Of a DNA stretch of 38,258 nt, positions 30,371-38,258 are shown one piece after another. The stretch spans positions 1-38,258 of the forward strand of contig DBHX01000009.1 of assembly GCA_002296285.1 (NCBI GenBank), read 5' to 3'. A program made the position numbers and the translations under genes. Numbering within the stretch: position 1 is the stretch's first letter; each line of letters opens with the position of its first letter. Origin of the DNA: a bacterium UBP8_UBA817 (GTDB taxonomy: Bacteria; Margulisbacteria; Marinamargulisbacteria; UBA817). The notes below the pieces were generated by a model. The model had not been told where the DNA came from and did not search any database. It saw only the letters and a list, made by a program, of their open reading frames with translations.

Positions 30371-33169
30371 TTACCAATTACAAGCACTCGTCCCATCATT
30401 TGTTTCAACCCAGGAAGATCCATTACAAACACACAATTTGTATTGGCTATTCAGCGCAATCGATCCATCATGATCCAAGTCACAAGCAATCGGTTCTGAC
30501 GCGTATTTTTTTAAGCGTGCATACCCATTGATATCCAATGTGGCCTTTGGCTGCCCGGTTGAAATTCCAACCTGCCCCCCTTCTTGAATCTCAAGCCGGG
30601 GCGAGCCATCAATAGATAAAACTTCAATAATTGAGCGTGTTGGTGCAGGGTTTTCATAGCTTACACTATGAACCAATAACGTCGGTCCAAATTCAGCCGT
30701 TCCGATATTGGTTGTCCCGATAGCCGCCTGTTTATGGGTCAATGAATGCCGAAAGAAATTAAATCCTTCACTGGCAATGGAGTAGCCATTATGTGCGCCA
30801 TTTAAGCCAATACTGATTCTCCCAGATGAATCAATGTCCAATAATGTCTCATTACTCGAGCCAACCACTTTGATGGGTGATGTTAACGAGCTTGATAAAC
30901 GATTTACATTTAATTGTGCTGAACTCGATGCGCCGATCGTCAATGCATTGTTTGACCAATCCAAGTTATGGGCCAATTCAAAGGCTGTCCCATTCAATTG
31001 TATGCCATTGCCAGCACTATACGAAACGGTTTCATTCTGGGAGGGCACCCAAGAAATCCCATTCCATGTGAGTTGTTGACCGATGGTTGCATTTTGAGTG
31101 GCTAATTTTAACACGCTATTTTCAAGAATAATTGGGGAGCTTTGGTCAGTAAGCAATTGATAATCCCATTCTGTGCCATTAAATACCAAAAATTGATCCT
31201 TGGTCACGTTAGCTGTGGCCAAGGCAAGCCGATGATTGGTTAGTGTTAAGGTCGGGTCAGTAGTAAGTGAAATGGGCTGCCAATTATTGTTAACATAGGC
31301 CATCATATCATTGGATGAGGCGTTCATGCTTGAGATTTCCAAGGTATTACCATTAAGGCGTATATCGGATGAATCAGTTAGTAAATCACTAATTTGCAAA
31401 CTTCGAGAGTGCAGATCACCATTGGCATCTGTAACAATAAAAGAGTTCAATGATTGATTTGTTGAAATATCTCGAATGCGAATATTTCCGCTAACATCCA
31501 ATGTTGCTTGAGGGTTATTTACTTTTATTCCGACATACCCATTGGGGTTGGCCACCAAATGAATATTATTGTAACTCCATTCATCGCTACTACTTACAAC
31601 AGCAGAGCTCGACAATACTTTCCATTCACTGCCATCCCAACCTTTAAAATCAGTGCCATCAAAAATAAGACTTCCAGCCGAAACATTGGATAGTGAAGGA
31701 GGAGAGTGAGTGCGCAAGCGAATAACTCCATTCACATCCAATGTTGCCGTTGGATCAACACCAATGCCAACCCAAGCATTTGAAGATACAGAAAAAGGCG
31801 CAGCGAGACCCAATGCCCCATCTTCAAAACTCAAGGTATCAGAAATACTTACAGATTGAAATTGATGATCTTTCCAAAAAACCAACCGATTATCCATAAG
31901 TAATTGATCATTGATTTTCAATCCATTTCCATCAAGCAATAAGCCGCCATTGGTATTTAACGAGGTTTTAAATGGGGCGCCATTCTGATCAAGCACCACA
32001 AAATTTGTCGCAGAAGACGATGTGCCGATACCCGAGAAATTTAAATTGTTGAGTTTTTCCCAGGCATTTTTCCAGATATAATAATCCGTCCCATCAAAGG
32101 CAATGGCCCCATCATAATTTGTGGTCGTTAAAGAATTTAACAGCACTGTTTTAAGCTGATACACATTCATTTTATCAAGATCTGGCGATGAAATTAACTG
32201 CCACTGACCATTTCGGTAGATATAATAATTTCCACTCGAATACTGAATCACACCATTTTGATGATTGGGTGGGGTCAATGACGTGTTAGCCAATGAAACA
32301 GACGTCAGCGCATTTAAAGAAAGTTCATTCTGATCAACAATAAAATCAGACCCAATTTTTGTTGGATGCAAGCCTTGGTTCTGACTTCTTAGTAAATAAT
32401 GATTTGAATCAGAAATATAAAAATCATTATACGGAGATATGCTACCATTTGAATCAATTTTTAAAATGGCATTATTAAAACTCGAGTTGGCTTGAATTGA
32501 GTTTGCCCCAGATGCTGTTTCAAGTATATTAATGGATGTTAATATGCTTGAGATTTCGTCGTTTAATCCACTTATTTGATCATTTAATCCACTCATTTGA
32601 TCATTTAATCCACTCATTCGATTTGGAAAATCAGAGAAACTCTGCAATTGATTATTTATTGATAAAAGTTGATCTCCATTTAGTAATTCACCATTGCTAA
32701 ATTTAATCGAAAAATTATTCAAAAATTGTATGTTCCCATTAATACTTAATTTCTCAGATGGGGTTGTTGTACCCACTCCAACATTTCCTTCATGAATATA
32801 TAAGGCATTGGAATCTGACAATTGCTCAGCGGTTTGACTATGAAGAGAAAAAAGAGTCGGGTAAATCGGAAATGTAAGGGTACTTCCATCGATTTCCAAC
32901 ACAACACGCGGTCTTTCAATGTGATGAAAATTATCGACAGGACCAAGTTTAAGCTCAGTAAACCCATCATTAAAATATATGCTTTGATTTTCACTCCAAT
33001 ACGTCTGATTCGACGCATTGTCGATAATGGATACTTTGGCTGAAAAAACACCCTGCAAATAACCGGCGTTTAAATCAGACAACGTAATTTGAATAATGGA
33101 TGTATTTTCCATACCCATTATTTGAAATACACAACAAAGTAGAATGACAATAATTTTTTTTATATTCAT
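30371..33169 (-). CDS. Secreted tail-fibre-like repeat protein, 932 aa
   Basis: A signal peptide (residues 1-19) precedes a beta-rich exported region, a coiled coil (about 184-218), and a long tail of repeated modules. Modules of the type VGIG-x-P-ATLD-x-G-IR recur near residues 129, 462, 553 and 868. Between them are DGTDYYIWKNAWEKL-like 'fill-in' units with conserved W and G. This architecture occurs in trimeric fibres, phage tail fibres and surface proteins of environmental bacteria, so an adhesin or fibre is likely. The C-terminal domain ends CVCNGSSWVETNDG and has three cysteines. No peptidase or chaperone domain is visible. Confidence 0.75.
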   Translation of the reverse strand: MNIKKIIVILLCCVFQIMGMENTSIIQITLSDLNAGYLQGVFSAKVSIIDNASNQTYWSENQSIYFNDGFTELKLGPVDNFHHIERPRVVLEIDGSTLTFPIYPTLFSLHSQTAEQLSDSNALYIHEGNVGVGTTTPSEKLSINGNIQFLNNFSIKFSNGELLNGDQLLSINNQLQSFSDFPNRMSGLNDQMSGLNDQISGLNDEISSILTSINILETASGANSIQANSSFNNAILKIDSNGSISPYNDFYISDSNHYLLRSQNQGLHPTKIGSDFIVDQNELSLNALTSVSLANTSLTPPNHQNGVIQYSSGNYYIYRNGQWQLISSPDLDKMNVYQLKTVLLNSLTTTNYDGAIAFDGTDYYIWKNAWEKLNNLNFSGIGTSSSATNFVVLDQNGAPFKTSLNTNGGLLLDGNGLKINDQLLMDNRLVFWKDHQFQSVSISDTLSFEDGALGLAAPFSVSSNAWVGIGVDPTATLDVNGVIRLRTHSPPSLSNVSAGSLIFDGTDFKGWDGSEWKVLSSSAVVSSSDEWSYNNIHLVANPNGYVGIKVNNPQATLDVSGNIRIRDISTNQSLNSFIVTDANGDLHSRSLQISDLLTDSSDIRLNGNTLEISSMNASSNDMMAYVNNNWQPISLTTDPTLTLTNHRLALATANVTKDQFLVFNGTEWDYQLLTDQSSPIILENSVLKLATQNATIGQQLTWNGISWVPSQNETVSYSAGNGIQLNGTAFELAHNLDWSNNALTIGASSSAQLNVNRLSSSLTSPIKVVGSSNETLLDIDSSGRISIGLNGAHNGYSIASEGFNFFRHSLTHKQAAIGTTNIGTAEFGPTLLVHSVSYENPAPTRSIIEVLSIDGSPRLEIQEGGQVGISTGQPKATLDINGYARLKKYASEPIACDLDHDGSIALNSQYKLCVCNGSSWVETNDGTSACNW
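32555..32617 (-). repeat. Three 21-bp tandem repeats encoding coiled-coil heptads
   Basis: Three near-identical 21-bp units encode MSGLNDQ, MSGLNDQ and ISGLNDE inside the tail-fibre-like gene. Each unit is one heptad, so change of copy number would lengthen or shorten the stalk without a frameshift. Confidence 0.9.
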
Positions 33170-33252
33170 GAAACTATTACTGAGAGAGTACTTATCTATA
33201 CCCAGTTTAAACGGTATTTAAACATTTATTTTGAGTCGAAAAAAAACCGTGA

Positions 33253-33292
33253 TGGCCAATCAAAAAAACGAATGATATAATCTGATTCCAGG
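33253..33292 (+). promoter_or_regulatory. mtaB promoter with short leader
   Basis: TGGCCA (33253-33258), a 17-nt spacer and TATAAT (33276-33281), extended by TGA. A short leader carries AGG (33290-33292) 5 nt before the ATG, so this unit is leadered. Confidence 0.65.
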
Positions 33293-33297
33293 TTAAA

Positions 33298-34584
33298 ATG
33301 AGCAATAAACAACAAACTGTAACATTAATATCTCAAGGCTGTCGTTTAAATCACGCTGAAACAGCTAGCTTAATCAATGCATTCTCTGAAAAAGGTGTAA
33401 AAGAGGTGGCGTTAAATGAGACTCCTGATGTTGTTATCGTAAACACCTGCACAGTAACAGAAAATGGTGATAAAGATACACAACGTCTCATAAGAAAAAT
33501 TAATAAAGAATGCAAACATACAAAAATAGCGTTAATTGGTTGCCAGTCTCAAATCAAAAAGCATGAACTTTTAAAGCTTGAAAATGTTGAGTGGGTCATT
33601 GGAAATGAAGAGAAACAAAACACCGCGCAGATTATTTTATCGAATAAAACTGGTCTGCATGTACCACCAATTGAAAAAAAAACATTTCAACAAGGGTATT
33701 CAAGTTTTGATCCAAGACACACCCGTGTTAATTTGAAGATTCAAGATGGGTGTGATTTTTACTGTTCATTTTGCATCATTCCTTTCGCTAGGGGAGGGGC
33801 CAGAAGTCGGGAATTTAATGAAATCATTAATGATGCCACGGCACTTATTAAGTTGGGCGTAAAAGAATTGGTACTAACTGGAATCAATTTAGGCACATAC
33901 CACGAGAGCGGACATAACTTTTATGAACTATTGGAATCCTTGCTTAAATTAAATTCATTAACTCGAATTCGAATTTCATCCATTGAACCCACAACCATTG
34001 ATCATAAACTCATCACATTATGGGAAAAATACCCAAACTTCTGTCGTTATTTGCACTTACCCATACAAAGTGCAACCGATGAAATCCTCAATAAAATGCG
34101 TAGAAAATACGACCTTGATGAATATTCAGATTACATCAATCAAGTAAAAACAAATGTTCCTAATATTTGCATTGGAACAGATGTCATTGTTGGATTTCCA
34201 GGTGAATCGGATGACCTATTTAACAAAACAAAAGAATTTCTTCATCATGCACCAATTGATTACTTCCATGTATTTAGTTATTCAGAGCGCACCATGGCAC
34301 ATTCTAGAAAATTCGATCACCAAGTGAGTAAACATGTCATTAAAAATAGAAGCGAGCAATTAAGATTTTTGCATAATCAAAAATGGCAAACATATCTGAA
34401 CTCTTTTAAATATAAAAATGTGCCAGTTTTATTTGAACAAAAAAAAGGGGAGTACTGGGTAGGGTCAACCGAACATTTTATCAAAGTGAAAGTAAAATCA
34501 GACGTAAATCTAAAAAATAAATTAATGAATGTTTACTTAGATGATGTTATAAATAATGACATGATTGGACAAATAAATGAATAA
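33298..34584 (+). CDS. mtaB: tRNA t6A37 methylthiotransferase MtaB
   Basis: Radical-SAM enzyme adding a methylthio group to t6A37 of tRNA. The N-terminal UPF0004 cysteines are C15 (SQGCRLNHAE), C51 (NTCTVTENG) and C82, which bind one [4Fe-4S]. The radical-SAM cluster is C152-x3-C156-x2-C159 in DGCDFYCSFC. The SQGCRLNHAE and ENGD features favour MtaB over MiaB or RimO. 428 residues. Its stop overlaps miaB by 8 nt. A short C-terminal TRAM-like region is present. Confidence 0.92.
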   Translation: MSNKQQTVTLISQGCRLNHAETASLINAFSEKGVKEVALNETPDVVIVNTCTVTENGDKDTQRLIRKINKECKHTKIALIGCQSQIKKHELLKLENVEWVIGNEEKQNTAQIILSNKTGLHVPPIEKKTFQQGYSSFDPRHTRVNLKIQDGCDFYCSFCIIPFARGGARSREFNEIINDATALIKLGVKELVLTGINLGTYHESGHNFYELLESLLKLNSLTRIRISSIEPTTIDHKLITLWEKYPNFCRYLHLPIQSATDEILNKMRRKYDLDEYSDYINQVKTNVPNICIGTDVIVGFPGESDDLFNKTKEFLHHAPIDYFHVFSYSERTMAHSRKFDHQVSKHVIKNRSEQLRFLHNQKWQTYLNSFKYKNVPVLFEQKKGEYWVGSTEHFIKVKVKSDVNLKNKLMNVYLDDVINNDMIGQINE

Positions 34585-35884
34585 AGGAACCGTTTATATT
34601 GAAACCTATGGGTGTCAAATGAACAGCTATGATTCGGAACTTGTAAAAAGTATTCTAACCGAATCAAATTACACCTTAACGATGGATATCATCTCAGCAA
34701 ATATCACGTTACTTAACACGTGTTCGGTTCGTGAGAATGCGAATAATAAAATATTAAATAGGGTTCATGAACTCAAACAGCTAAATCAACATATGCTGGT
34801 GGGTATATTGGGATGCATGGCAACCAATTTCAAAACGGATTTACTTGACAATAAGCGATTAAAAATTGACTTAATTGCAGGGCCGGATAGTTATCGTGCA
34901 CTACCTAATTTAATTGATGATGCATTGGATACAGCGCAATCGAGTAAACCTTTTGATGTGACATTATCTGAATTTGAAACATATGATCAAATTCCAGCAC
35001 GTCGAATAGAAGGTGCAAATGCATGGCTTGCAATCATGAGAGGCTGCAATAATTTCTGCACATTTTGTGTTGTCCCGTATACGAGAGGTCGAGAGCGCAG
35101 CCGGTCGATTCAGTCAATCATTGATGAAGTTAATCAGCTAACGGATGAAGGGTTCAAACAGGTCACCCTTCTCGGACAAAACGTGAATTCTTATCGATAT
35201 GGCAATGATTCATTTGCTGATTTGCTCGATGCTGTGAGCTCAAAGACCAGCATAGAACGAATCCGCTTCACATCCCCCCATCCGAAAGACTTTCCATTGG
35301 ACTTATTAAAACTCATCAATGAACGAAAAAATATTTGCAAACAGCTTCATGTGCCTCTTCAAGCAGGAAATGACCGTGTTCTTAAAAAAATGAACCGAAC
35401 CTATACCCAAGATGAGTTCCTTCAATTAATTCAAGAAATGAGAAAGGAAATCCCAAATGTTGCCTTATCAACCGATATTATTGTTGGTTTTCCAACTGAA
35501 ACTCATGACGAGTTTTTAGATACCAAAAAAGTTTGTGAAGAAGTGGTGTTTGATCATGCCTATATTTTTAAATATTCTGAACGTCCCAACACAAGAGCCG
35601 CGTTAAAATTTCTTGATGATGTCTCGGCTGAAGAAAAAAAACAACGAATTATGGCATTGGTTGATATGCAAAAAAAACATTCGAAAAAGCGCAATGAACG
35701 ATGGGTAGGAAAAGATCAACAAATTCTAATTGAACGAATTGAAAAAGATCAATTGGTTGGAAGAAATGATGCCAATGTATTAACGTATGTGCCTGCTCCG
35801 GATAAAAGAAACATTGGGGATTTTATTCAAGTAAAAATAAATGGGGCAAGCCCTCATGGTTTAAAAGGGGTATTGATAAATTGA
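34577..35884 (+). CDS. miaB: tRNA i6A37 methylthiotransferase MiaB
   Basis: Radical-SAM methylthiotransferase converting i6A37 to ms2i6A37. The N-terminal cysteines are C13 (TYGCQMNSYDSE), C49 (NTCSVRENA) and C80 (LGCMA), and the radical-SAM set is C157-x3-C161-x2-C164 (RGCNNFCTFC). A TRAM domain ends the protein. 435 residues. The 8-nt overlap with mtaB means co-translation of the two tRNA-37 modifiers. It overlaps the shikimate-kinase-like gene by 31 nt on the opposite strand. Confidence 0.96.
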   Translation: MNKGTVYIETYGCQMNSYDSELVKSILTESNYTLTMDIISANITLLNTCSVRENANNKILNRVHELKQLNQHMLVGILGCMATNFKTDLLDNKRLKIDLIAGPDSYRALPNLIDDALDTAQSSKPFDVTLSEFETYDQIPARRIEGANAWLAIMRGCNNFCTFCVVPYTRGRERSRSIQSIIDEVNQLTDEGFKQVTLLGQNVNSYRYGNDSFADLLDAVSSKTSIERIRFTSPHPKDFPLDLLKLINERKNICKQLHVPLQAGNDRVLKKMNRTYTQDEFLQLIQEMRKEIPNVALSTDIIVGFPTETHDEFLDTKKVCEEVVFDHAYIFKYSERPNTRAALKFLDDVSAEEKKQRIMALVDMQKKHSKKRNERWVGKDQQILIERIEKDQLVGRNDANVLTYVPAPDKRNIGDFIQVKINGASPHGLKGVLIN

Positions 35885-36381
35885 TCCAAAAATTGAATGA
35901 TTTGGTTGGTGACTTGATCAAACCCATAATGATTAATATTAAATTGAACATTGGCCACATTTTTATATAAATGATGCCGCTCAAAACATAGTTCTTCAAA
36001 TGTTTTTTCTTGTAATCCAACGATACCACGCGTTTCAATATTTGGAATTCGAGACTTAATATTTTTCGGTTCATCAAATAAATAAATAAAAATCACATCA
36101 TTTCGAATTTTATTAATGCAATCTGTAGAATAAATAAAGCTCCCACCGGGGGAAACAATGGCCATTTTATTTAATGACTTTTCAACGTAGGTTGCTTCCA
36201 ATTCATTAAATTTCTGGATTCCAATTTGATCGATAATTTTATTTAATGGCAGATGACGATCTCCTGAAATCTGTTTATCTGTATCAATAAATGGCAACTT
36301 AAAATGATCCGCAACATCTTTTCCAATAGAGCTTTTTCCAACTCCCGCCATACCAATAAAAATAACTGAATTAATCTGCAT
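35854..36381 (-). CDS. aroK: Shikimate kinase-like protein
   Basis: Shikimate kinases phosphorylate shikimate in aromatic amino acid synthesis. The ATG at 36381 (175 aa) is preferred; an in-frame ATG at 36456 would add residues with no family match. The P-loop is GMAGVGKSSIG, and the shikimate-binding Asp lies in FIDTDKQIS. Arg135 (ERHHLYKNVAN) matches the family. Two positions differ. The conserved Arg of FR-x2-E is Asn59 (KFNELE), and GGG is SPGGS. Both touch shikimate in known enzymes, so activity on shikimate is plausible but not assured. No trp-like context is nearby. Confidence 0.78.
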   Translation of the reverse strand: MQINSVIFIGMAGVGKSSIGKDVADHFKLPFIDTDKQISGDRHLPLNKIIDQIGIQKFNELEATYVEKSLNKMAIVSPGGSFIYSTDCINKIRNDVIFIYLFDEPKNIKSRIPNIETRGIVGLQEKTFEELCFERHHLYKNVANVQFNINHYGFDQVTNQIIQFLDQFINTPFKP

Positions 36382-36424
36382 AAAAACTTGTTTAAAAAAA
36401 ATAAAATATGGGTACATTATAACA

Positions 36425-36430
36425 GGGGGG
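36425..36430 (+). promoter_or_regulatory. G6 ribosome binding site before the HEAT-repeat gene
   Basis: A run of six G ends 5 nt before the ATG at 36436 and pairs with the C-rich anti-SD core. Upstream TACATT (36413-36418) or TATAAC (36418-36423) could be the -10. The gene is therefore leadered, unlike most unit heads here. Confidence 0.5.
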
Positions 36431-36435
36431 AATAG

Positions 36436-37341
36436 ATGGTACAAAAGAAAAGCCAATCCAGGCAGAATTCATTTAATCAAACGTTAATTGGCGATTACTA
36501 TATAAACACATTGGAAGCATTCATTGATAATAACAACAATCAAAACATTGATGAATTAAGCGCATTTGTATCCAAAGTCAACAGTAATGAAGCCGTTGAA
36601 GAATTTAATGGGTCTTTTGATGATTATTTTAATCAAACATTAAAGAGTAATGATGAAAAGAAAGTTGAAAAAATCATCCATTTAATTGGTAAAATTGGCG
36701 CAAAGATTCCTCAATTAAGTGAGTCGACCGTTGATGCACTCATCCATATTATTGATGATCACATGGAGCCAACAATATGCAGGGCTGCAATTCAAGAAAT
36801 GGGTAAAATTGGACATGTAAGAGAAAATACTTGCAATAAAATAATCGATGAAATTAATAAAGTAACACACACAATTACAGACCATGATGTCACCATTGAT
36901 GCCATACATGCGCTTTATGAAATCGGATTGGCTTGGAAAAAGAAAAAGAAAATATTTTTCCCACTTCTGGACATATTGAGTCGAGGTGATAAGGAAGAGA
37001 AGTTAGAAGCCATCAGAGCCATACGTACACAGCTGGAAGGGTATTGGGAAAAACCAATTCAAGCATTAAAAGATTTGGTTTTATATGATAATGATTTTGA
37101 AGTCAGAAGAGTCGCCGCCATGAGTCTTGGTGAAGTGGGGGCCTACACATCATTTTCAGTTCGTGAAGCTGTTTTTGAACTCACCAATAATGTGGCAAAT
37201 CAAATACAACGGTTAAAAGTATCAATAGAAAAAAATAGCATCAATAACTTTCATATTAAATGTCGTCTGCACGATTCAAAAGCAATTCTAAAAATCCTAT
37301 ATCATTACATTCGCATATATAAGTATGGGTTTATTGAATAA
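36436..37341 (+). CDS. HEAT-repeat protein, 301 aa
   Basis: Helical repeat protein. From residue 70 onward it is built of paired helices with the HEAT signature: IHLIGKIGAKIPQLS, AIQEMGKIGHVREN, AIHALYEIG, AIRAIRTQLEG and VRRVAAMSLGEVGAYT. The N-terminal 70 residues are acidic and Asn-rich. It has no signal peptide and no catalytic motif, so it is a scaffold or adaptor. It is followed by the TIGR03546/TIGR03545-like membrane pair, with which it may work. A run of five lysines (IGLAWKKKKK) is notable. Function unknown. Confidence 0.78.
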   Translation: MVQKKSQSRQNSFNQTLIGDYYINTLEAFIDNNNNQNIDELSAFVSKVNSNEAVEEFNGSFDDYFNQTLKSNDEKKVEKIIHLIGKIGAKIPQLSESTVDALIHIIDDHMEPTICRAAIQEMGKIGHVRENTCNKIIDEINKVTHTITDHDVTIDAIHALYEIGLAWKKKKKIFFPLLDILSRGDKEEKLEAIRAIRTQLEGYWEKPIQALKDLVLYDNDFEVRRVAAMSLGEVGAYTSFSVREAVFELTNNVANQIQRLKVSIEKNSINNFHIKCRLHDSKAILKILYHYIRIYKYGFIE

Positions 37342-37347
37342 GTAGTC

Positions 37348-37376
37348 TTTACAACAAATTTAGTTAAGAATATCAT
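37348..37376 (+). promoter_or_regulatory. Promoter of the TIGR03546-like gene, leaderless type
   Basis: TTTACA (37348-37353), a 17-nt spacer and TATCAT (37371-37376) end 7 nt before the ATG at 37384. Match and spacing are good, and there is no SD. Confidence 0.7.
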
Positions 37377-37383
37377 TAATACT

Positions 37384-37890
37384 ATGTTTTCTATTTTCTT
37401 ATTGATCAAGAAATTTCTAGCATTTCTGAATTCAAATGAGTCCGTTGAAAATATTTCGTTTAGCTTAACATTGGCTTTGTCATTTGCATTAATACCTTTC
37501 ACCCCTTTAATACATTTAACATTATTGATACTACTGATTTCATTCAATGGGAATTTATTTGTATTTTTATTTATAACACCCTTATTAAAATTAATTACCC
37601 CACATATTTATTACGAAATACACTTGCTTGGAAATATGATTTTATCCAATCAATCATTAACCGCTACCTTTGAAAAATTAGCCGATATCCCGCTTTTAAA
37701 CTTTTTGAATTGGAATAATACCGTGAACCTAGGTAGCTATATCTATTGTATTATTGGATCCATTCCAGTTTATTATTTTTATAAAATGTCAATTAATCAA
37801 TACAGACAAAAATTACTCCCAAAATTAAAACAATCCAAAATTTTTCACGTATTCAAGGTTCCCAACTGGATTACATTTTTTAGGAAATAA
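37384..37890 (+). CDS. TIGR03546-like membrane protein
   Basis: A 168-residue integral membrane protein with hydrophobic helices at about residues 27-44, 44-52 and 54-68 and a further helix near 118-130, matching the layout of the TIGR03546 family (DUF2062-like). The family is found next to TIGR03545 and its function is unknown. The N-terminal half (FSLTLALSFALIPFTPLIHL) carries the conserved P-[FL]-x-P of the group. The C-terminus is basic and cytoplasmic. It is followed after 3 nt by the partner gene. Confidence 0.7.
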   Translation: MFSIFLLIKKFLAFLNSNESVENISFSLTLALSFALIPFTPLIHLTLLILLISFNGNLFVFLFITPLLKLITPHIYYEIHLLGNMILSNQSLTATFEKLADIPLLNFLNWNNTVNLGSYIYCIIGSIPVYYFYKMSINQYRQKLLPKLKQSKIFHVFKVPNWITFFRK

Positions 37891-37893
37891 TAA

Positions 37894-38258
37894 ATGAAAA
37901 AAACAATAAAAGTTTTCGTACTTCTTGCATTAATTTCAATACCCACCTGGATTTTATTGGATAATATCATCATAAGAAAACTTATAATTTCGAGCCTAGA
38001 AAAAGCAACGAAAAAAGAAGTCCATTTGGAAAAATTAAACATTAATTATTTTCCAAATATTAAAATTGAACTCATTAATTTGAAAATTCCAAATCCATAT
38101 CAAGACAACTACTTGATTATCGCTGAAAATTTGTTCATTGATATAGAAACAAACGCATTGCTTCAAAAGTCTTTAATTATTAATAACATCTCATCAAATA
38201 AAGCCACATTAATGGACTCAAGGGAACAACCCATAAAAATAATCGTCGAAAATTCAAA
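37894..38258 (+). CDS. TIGR03545/AsmA-like protein, N-terminal part (cut by window edge)
   Basis: The ATG at 37894 opens a frame that runs off the right edge (121 codons visible). One N-terminal helix (VFVLLALISIPTWILLD) is followed by RKLIISSLEKATKKEVHLEK, then strands such as LNINYFPNIKIELINLKIPN. That is the usual beginning of AsmA/TIGR03545 proteins, which have a signal anchor and a long beta-rich tail involved in envelope lipid traffic. Pairing with the TIGR03546-like gene supports this. The rest is not visible. Confidence 0.7.
   Translation, partial: MKKTIKVFVLLALISIPTWILLDNIIIRKLIISSLEKATKKEVHLEKLNINYFPNIKIELINLKIPNPYQDNYLIIAENLFIDIETNALLQKSLIINNISSNKATLMDSREQPIKIIVENS

Overview
The window is a compact, AT-rich bacterial chromosome segment with about 33 credible protein genes. 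I see no tRNA, rRNA, CRISPR or insertion sequence. The best taxonomic clue is a GuaB3-type IMP dehydrogenase (no CBS domains) directly followed by guaA; GuaB3 is typical of Cyanobacteria, their relatives, and Actinobacteria. The window also holds genes that look proteobacterial (umuDC, gor, elbB) and a TIGR03546/TIGR03545-like pair. A marine, streamlined relative of Cyanobacteria such as a Margulisbacteria/Marinamargulisbacteria lineage fits, but this is inference and no marker gene settles it.

Layout. 1-5.4 kb: ferrochelatase hemH (cut by the window edge), an orphan, then trpB-trpA-AraC(membrane) on the minus strand and an MscS channel. 5.4-7.3 kb: umuD-umuC with an extended UmuD and a good terminator. 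7.4-9.8 kb: an unrecognised 809-residue protein divergent from glutathione reductase, with a 22-bp palindrome between them. 11.2-13 kb: elbB, a SOUL haem-binding protein and cyclophilin. 13.1-17.2 kb: an FAD oxidoreductase, a free-standing E2-type acyltransferase domain, an RpoD-like alternative sigma factor, and a photolyase divergent from it. 17.4-19.8 kb: cbiX-pdxH-nudix and rsmE. 19.9-25.5 kb: a long redox block (exported peroxidase, cupredoxin lipoprotein, NDH-2, TlpA-like, FprA, redoxin, unknown, L,D-transpeptidase). 25.6-33.2 kb: a small wHTH-like frame, a CapA-like protein, guaB3-guaA-small lipoprotein, and a 932-residue tail-fibre-like secreted protein. 33.3-38.3 kb: mtaB-miaB, a shikimate-kinase-like protein, a HEAT-repeat protein and the TIGR03546/TIGR03545-like pair (cut by the window edge).

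The most consistent unexplained signal is promoter architecture. At about a dozen transcription-unit heads a TANNNT -10 box (often TGn-extended, several with a -35 at 17 nt) sits 5-7 nt before the start codon. Transcription would then begin at or within a base or two of the start codon, giving leaderless mRNAs. Internal operon genes instead use stop/start overlaps or Shine-Dalgarno sequences, and only elbB, guaB3, mtaB and the HEAT gene show clear leaders with SD sites at unit heads.

Functional threads are haem/tetrapyrrole metabolism (hemH, SOUL, cbiX), thiol and oxidative defence (gor, exported Gpx, TlpA, redoxin), DNA damage and light response (umuDC, photolyase, alternative sigma), purine synthesis (guaB3, guaA) and tRNA methylthiolation (mtaB, miaB). 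Convergent genes often overlap at their 3' ends, which fits a small genome.
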